Shown here piece after piece: positions 59,530 to 64,000 of a stretch of 64,000 bases of DNA. How positions within the stretch are numbered: the stretch's first letter is position 1; each line of letters starts with the position of its first letter. The translations under genes were made by a program, and so were the position numbers. The DNA is from Plasmopara viticola (Eukaryota; Oomycota; Peronosporomycetes; Peronosporales; Peronosporaceae): NCBI GenBank assembly GCA_001695595.3, contig MBPM02000004.1, forward strand, positions 1,364,001-1,428,000. The letters are read 5' to 3'. A model generated the notes under the pieces. That model ran no database searches. It was not told the DNA's origin and saw only the letters and a program-made list of their open reading frames with translations.

Positions 59530-60250
59530 TTTGATGGAACCTACTTAAGCACGTGGAAATTCGAAATGCAGATAGCGCTAAAGAAGAGCGGGCTGGGATA
59601 AGCGGTACTAAGAGAAATGAAGCTGGAGCACTGCACGACCACAGTGGATCAAGTGTTCGGAAGAAGTCTTGTAAAGCGTTGGCAATAACAGTTCTCGCGA
59701 TGGAGACTTTGCAGCTGCCGTTGAATCGCTGTTTGATACTTGGTCAAGACTGGTCCAACCTCTAAAAAAACAGTTTGAAAAATAGACTCTTTTCTTGTCG
59801 ACGATGGACGATGATGACAATGTGTGGACATCAAGGATACAAAAGGCATTTTGGTCAGCGAGAACGACTTCGGTGATCACACTTCTAGGGAGACTGAGCG
59901 AGCCTTACCAGCCCGTGATCACGGCACTGAAGCCAAGCGCCAACTAACTGTCGTTACATCGGGGAAACTACACTAGACATGGTGGCGTCGATGGAGCCAC
60001 GCATGGCCAAGCACTCATAATAAGAGACAACAAGCTCAAGAGCCGACCGATTTAGGAGACACTAAGTCGTGCCACATTTGTGGCAAAGAAACTATATATA
60101 TAGACACGTTACGACATCGGTCCGACCTGTGATTTTGTGTGTGCCAACTTAGGCTCTGTAATTTACTCAGGAAGGATGACAGAGACAACTTCTGCCCTTC
60201 CGACAGCGTGATGATCACTGACTCCGGCCGCCCTAGCACCAGCCACGTTG
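59530..60250 (+). pseudogene. Decayed Ty1/copia gag relic
   Basis: Plus-strand fragments in the order of a copia Gag: FDGTYLSTWKFEMQIALKKS from 59530, VITLLGRLSEPYQPVITAL at 59873-59929 (the Gag UBN2-type motif), and a zinc-knuckle start KSCHICGKE from 60064. Stops and frameshifts separate them. A short DSGR-containing piece near 60220 may be the start of the protease. No LTR was identified. It ends about 270 bases upstream of the ArfGAP gene. Confidence 0.7.
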
Positions 60251-60498
60251 GGGACGCAGCTTTAACTCGGCTTAGTAGTATGTATACAACCTCTGATTCG
60301 CCCTTTTGACCACCATAATCACCATCGACACCTCCCTTGTTCCCTCAAGCATCTTTGACGTCGCCTTACGGCAGTAGACTGCTTTTTTGATAATTTGACT
60401 AAAAGCATCAATAATAAACCACCTATCGAATTCTATACCCACTTTAAGTGAAGGAGTTTCAGCTCTATTATCGTCCCACTCCGTAAGCGCACCTCACT

Positions 60499-60509
60499 CT
60501 CATTCTTGC
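60499..60509 (+). promoter_or_regulatory. Inr-like motif upstream of the ArfGAP gene
   Basis: TCATTCTTGCC lies 11 bases upstream of the ATG at 60520 and resembles the oomycete initiator core TCAYTYY. Judged by eye only; it implies a very short leader if used. Confidence 0.35.
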
Positions 60510-60519
60510 CCCTTGCGCG

Positions 60520-62075
60520 ATGAGTCGCCCTGGAGGACTCCACGCGCCTGACGTGCAGGAGAAGCTCAAAAAACAGCTGATCGATCTCACGAAGCTCGAG
60601 GAAAACAAGTTTTGTGCCGACTGTGGTTGCCGTGGACCCCGATGGGCATCTATTAATCTTGGCGTCTTTATCTGCATTGCGTGCTCAGGCATCCATCGTA
60701 GCTTGGGTGTGCACTTGACTTTTGTGCGAAGTGTCAATCTAGACTCGTGGACCTTGGAGCAGGTGCAACAGATGCAGCGCTGGGGGAATGCCCGTGCAAA
60801 GGCTTACTATGAGGCCATGGTTCCACGGGATTATCGTATCCCGACAGAGCACTCGTCTGTACGGGACAAGGAGATTTGGATTCGGGACAAGTATGAGCGG
60901 AAGCGATTTATTGGAGAGACTTCACACGAGACTGAAGATCGTGGAGCTCGCAAGAAGAAACACAGCAGCTCCGATGAAGAAGAACCACGTCGACGCAAGG
61001 AGAAGGAACGCACTAGTTCGCGTCATAGTTCGCGACCCGCTCCTAAAGAAGTCCCAGCGCCGCAGCCTGTAGTGACGCAAGAGATCTTGACGTTCGACGT
61101 GTTTAGTGCCCCTGCACCTGCAATCGAAAAGGTGCCAAAGCCTGTGGAGGTTCTTGTACCTGTAGCTATAACTGCGCCGAAGCAAGACGAATGGGCTTCT
61201 TTTGGAGGATCGAGTAACGTGCAGACTAGTTCAAAAGACGCCTTTGCTTTGCAACCTCCAGCTCCTGTGGACCAACATGTGAACAAGATGGCAAATATAA
61301 TGGCAAGCTTTGGGTCCTCAACGCAGCCACAACAGCCACAGAATAATTTCCAACCTTCATCGCAAATGAATGCGTTTCCTCCTCAGCAGGGAATGACGCA
61401 AGCACCGGTGATGGGGATGCAAATAAATGGGATGAGTGGGCTGAATGGGATGAGTGGGCCAATTGGGATGAGTGGGCCAAATGGGATGAACGGGACGAAT
61501 GGGATGAACGGGACGAATGGGATGAACGGGATGAATGGGATGAACGGGATGAATGGGATGAACGGGATGAACGGCATGCATGGGTCTAATGGTATGAATG
61601 GGTCTAATGGAATGAATGGAATGAACGGTATGAATGGATTAAATGGGATGAGTGGGATGGGTTTGATGACATCACAGCCCATGGGTATGAACATGCCCAT
61701 GAGTATGCCCATGGGTGGACCGGGGTTTATGAATCCGATGATGCAGCCGAATATGATGGGATTTCCTATGCAGAATCAAATGTTTGCATCACCGCAGAAT
61801 GGCATGATGATGGGTACGTAATGGAAGGTCGGACTTGTAGATCAATCTTGAGAGTACTGACCTTAGTATATCGTGTCGTAGGCGGTCCTCCCACGGGTTT
61901 CCAGGGTCAGTCCATGACAGTGAACCCTATGTCTATGCACAGGAATCAGGGTGGTTTCCAGCAGCAACCACAATTTCAGCAACAACAACAGCAGCAACAA
62001 CATCAGCAGCAGCAACATCAGCGCCAGCAACAGGAAGCTATGGGACTTGGTCAGCCATTTGTCAACTTTGGTTAG
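60520..62075 (+). CDS. ArfGAP-domain protein with NGM repeats and Gln-rich tail
   Basis: GTPase-activating protein for Arf GTPases, of the SMAP/stromal-type class by sequence, acting in vesicle coat turnover. Exon 1 is 60520-61813. The 68-base phase-1 intron 61814-61881 has donor GTACGT and acceptor GTGTCGTAG. Exon 2 is 61882-62075. The product has 495 residues. The zinc finger is C32-x2-C35-x16-C52-x2-C55 with the arginine finger in GIHRSLG (Arg60). A charged Lys/Arg/Ser linker follows (about 140-180). Then comes a Pro/Gln-rich part, about 70 residues of short NGM/SGM/NGT repeats (about 305-380), a Met/Pro-rich segment and, in exon 2, a long Gln/His run ending QPFVNFG. The first stop lies in the intron just after the donor, so retention would trim the tail. 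Confidence 0.92.
61430..61660 (+). repeat. Coding minisatellite, 9-base units (NGM repeat)
   Basis: Tandem variants of AATGGGATG / AACGGGATG / AGTGGGATG encode about 25 copies of NGM, SGM or NGT within the ArfGAP protein. The units stay in frame and vary mostly at the third base, so the peptide repeat appears to be kept by selection. Length variation between strains is likely. Confidence 0.85.
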
Positions 62076-62191
62076 GAAAGGCAATAGGAGTGGGGTATAT
62101 CTATCATTGTTCAGGCCTTCAGTTAATGCTAGGAATCTATACATACGCAAGTACACTTTTTTTTACTTTAAAATACTTTTAATCAGCCAAA

Positions 62192-64000
62192 CTATGCCCC
62201 AACGGGATTCAGATATTTGGCTTCCATGATAAACTGCATCATTTTCTTCCTCTCAATGACACTTTCGTCACCCTCTTGCGTCAACAAATCAAATAGTTCG
62301 TATCGCTCTCCTGTCGTGAATTCCAATCCACTTGCCGACAAACATCGTTCAAAACCGTCCAAATCAAGACCTCCGGTCATTTCATCCATTGTTTTCGACA
62401 CCTCTTGCATCTGAGAATCAAAAGCCTGTTGCCACGCTACCATTGCCATATCGAGAAATTTCTCCAAGTCAATTGTTTTGTCGTTCAAATTGTGGCGATA
62501 GAGCTTCTCCCGGAACGACGTGAAATGGCTAGTACGTTGCATGGATTGAGGAAAAGCTTGCTTGCAGGTCTCGAGAGCTAAGAACGTTGCAATCGTTCGA
62601 ATTTTGATCGGCTCTCCGTCTCCAATGTACTCATTCCACATTGCGATCAAAGCTCCGTACGCTAGCGGCTGTGCAGATGTCGGTGACGAAAGACTTGCGA
62701 TCGAATTCGATCGGGATTTCTTCTTCGTTGCAATCAAGTTTAAGATGCATTTTAAGAGCTTCTGATAAAATGAAAAAGCATAATTCTTCGACTGATTGCG
62801 TGTGATGTCCGACCCAAAGAACCAGCTAAAGAGCGAACAACGAACGTGACTGTCTTTCGTAGAATAATGCAGCAACGACCGCTCCAGTTGCATCGTATAC
62901 ATAACAGCAATCGATTTAATGCCGTATTTGCGCGTCAAAAAGTCCTTTGCGAGAGCCTTGAATGTCATCGAGCCAGCGCCTTGCTTTAAAAACTTATACC
63001 GATCGTCAAACAAAAGCGTAGCACTCGGCGCGTTCACAAGGTCAGTCGCATCTCGCGAAAATTGAAGGTGAAGAATTGCAGACAGGAGATGGCACACTTC
63101 GGCCAGCGAAAGAACGTGAAGAGACTCCGATCTGCGTGTCAAGTCGGTACGAGTGTTAAAACTAATCGCATTCTTTCGACGTCTTGGTAAAGTAGACAAA
63201 GGATGCTTTGACGTCGATTTCCGTCGCGGTCTGTACTTCTTTGCGTTTCCATCCGCTGAGGGCTCAACTAGTACTTCAGCTATAAACTCGTCCTCTTTCG
63301 ATTCTTCGTCATCGGACAAAATATGACGCCCGCACGTGCATTCGCACTCAGAGTTCTGTCGTCCGCCTTCTTGCTCTATCTTTGCGCGCTTTGCAGGGTT
63401 TTCAAACTTACAAAGTCGCTCCAGTACTGAGTCTGAAAACATTGATTTGTGCGTTGATTTTGTAAAAGATACTTCGGTAGCGACGTCCTGAATCAACTCC
63501 ATTAACTCATGCACTCTCTTCCCAACACGAACCTCTTCAGAGTCAAATCGAGACCCTGTCGCGAGCAAAGTCGATTCCAATCTAACACTGGGTTCCTGAG
63601 GTTCTTGCATCTGCAGTAATTTACTTAAATCCTCAACTAAATCCTGGCAACGAGTGCCATCATTCAGGTCGTCTCGTTCTTGTATGGCATCATGAAGCTC
63701 GCTAGATGTGACATAATCAAAGCACTCTCGCAAAAACTTCCGTCGGTTTTTTTCACTCATGTCCCCTATACTCACAGCTATTACGTCAGGAAGCGACGTC
63801 ATCTCACGCTCGACGGCATTTTCCAAAAGTAACGACATCAGATGGTGCGCGTCTACGTCCGATAACTCGGAAAAAGTCTTCAAAATCTCGTCACTTTGTG
63901 ATTTTGAACTCAAATCTCCTAGCTGAAGAACTGGGATATGATTGTATTCGTCAAATCGATCGCATTGTGAAGATGCATGAGCAGTAGCGACACCTGCAAC
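62192..64000 (-). CDS. Unknown protein, C-terminal 602 residues (5' end outside window)
   Basis: The frame is open from the right edge of the window to a stop at 62192. The first in-window start-like codon is a TTG at 63913, and upstream codons continue without a stop to position 64000, so the gene begins beyond the window. I do not recognise the family. Seen: an acidic, helical N-terminal part (LLLENAVEREMTSL); a Cys cluster CECTCGRH; a basic patch (KYRPRRKSTSKH, LPRRRK) that could be a nuclear signal; a hydrophobic helical block (LAEVCHLLSAILHLQF); and near the C-terminus two helix-loop-helix units (LDLDGFERCL...ELFDLL) like degenerate EF-hands without calcium ligands. It converges on the ArfGAP gene with a 116-base gap. 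Confidence 0.8.
   Translation of the reverse strand, partial: VAGVATAHASSQCDRFDEYNHIPVLQLGDLSSKSQSDEILKTFSELSDVDAHHLMSLLLENAVEREMTSLPDVIAVSIGDMSEKNRRKFLRECFDYVTSSELHDAIQERDDLNDGTRCQDLVEDLSKLLQMQEPQEPSVRLESTLLATGSRFDSEEVRVGKRVHELMELIQDVATEVSFTKSTHKSMFSDSVLERLCKFENPAKRAKIEQEGGRQNSECECTCGRHILSDDEESKEDEFIAEVLVEPSADGNAKKYRPRRKSTSKHPLSTLPRRRKNAISFNTRTDLTRRSESLHVLSLAEVCHLLSAILHLQFSRDATDLVNAPSATLLFDDRYKFLKQGAGSMTFKALAKDFLTRKYGIKSIAVMYTMQLERSLLHYSTKDSHVRCSLFSWFFGSDITRNQSKNYAFSFYQKLLKCILNLIATKKKSRSNSIASLSSPTSAQPLAYGALIAMWNEYIGDGEPIKIRTIATFLALETCKQAFPQSMQRTSHFTSFREKLYRHNLNDKTIDLEKFLDMAMVAWQQAFDSQMQEVSKTMDEMTGGLDLDGFERCLSASGLEFTTGERYELFDLLTQEGDESVIERKKMMQFIMEAKYLNPVGA

Noticed and set aside
61383..61712. 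Antisense ORF of 109 codons made of Ile/Pro/Phe repeats
   Set aside because: It is the reverse reading of the NGM minisatellite in the ArfGAP gene.

Overview
The window looks like nuclear DNA of an oomycete (Peronosporales; a downy mildew or a Phytophthora relative). The evidence is compact genes with short GT-AG introns of 66-89 bases, oomycete-style domain fusions (FYVE-formin, GNAT-trefoil-MIOX), genes only a few hundred bases apart inside islands, and AT-richer gene-free stretches holding decayed Ty3/gypsy and Ty1/copia pieces and SINE-like repeats. The fairly AT-rich coding sequence leans towards a downy mildew. Species is inference only. No RXLR or Crinkler effector, tRNA, rRNA or CRISPR was recognised.

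Layout. Island 1 (3.1-16.1 kb): mitochondrial-type serine hydroxymethyltransferase (-), METTL21-like lysine methyltransferase (-), small PH-domain protein (+), FYVE/zinc-ribbon/FH2 formin (-, one intron), tiny membrane protein (+, one intron), NPR3/NPRL3 subunit of GATOR1 (+), and a USP10-like ubiquitin protease (-, five exons). A gene desert follows from 16.1 to 28.2 kb, ending in a perfect 27-bp hairpin. Island 2 (28.3-32.3 kb): a GNAT-trefoil-dead MIOX fusion protein (+, two exons) convergent with eIF3b (-). A second gap (32.4-38 kb) has one doubtful ORF. Island 3 (38.0-39.6 kb): a small basic protein and a two-exon HAD phosphatase-like protein (both -). From 39.6 to 48.6 kb there is a decayed Ty3/gypsy pol relic and no clear gene. 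Next come a protein with four tandem cyclic-nucleotide-binding domains (-, 48.6-51.6 kb), two SINE-like copies (51.7 and 52.5 kb) around a possible broken gene, and a D-2-hydroxyacid dehydrogenase (-, 53.8-54.9 kb). The 55-60.5 kb stretch holds a nest of inverted repeats and a copia gag relic. The right end has an ArfGAP protein (+, two exons) convergent with the C-terminal part of a long unknown protein that runs off the window (-).

The genes are mostly housekeeping and do not form one pathway. Themes are one-carbon metabolism (SHMT), translation initiation (eIF3b), nutrient signalling to TORC1 (NPR3), membrane traffic and actin (ArfGAP, PH, FYVE-formin) and ubiquitin removal (USP10-like). 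Several genes have no ATG at the start of their long ORF. Exon joins worked out by hand (phase-matched GT-AG introns) restore ATG starts for five of them; the exact junctions are predictions.

The most unusual object is the gene at 28260-29976. An acetyltransferase domain is fused to a beta-trefoil-like region and to a C-terminal half that follows the whole myo-inositol oxygenase fold pattern while at least five of its six iron-ligand positions are substituted.
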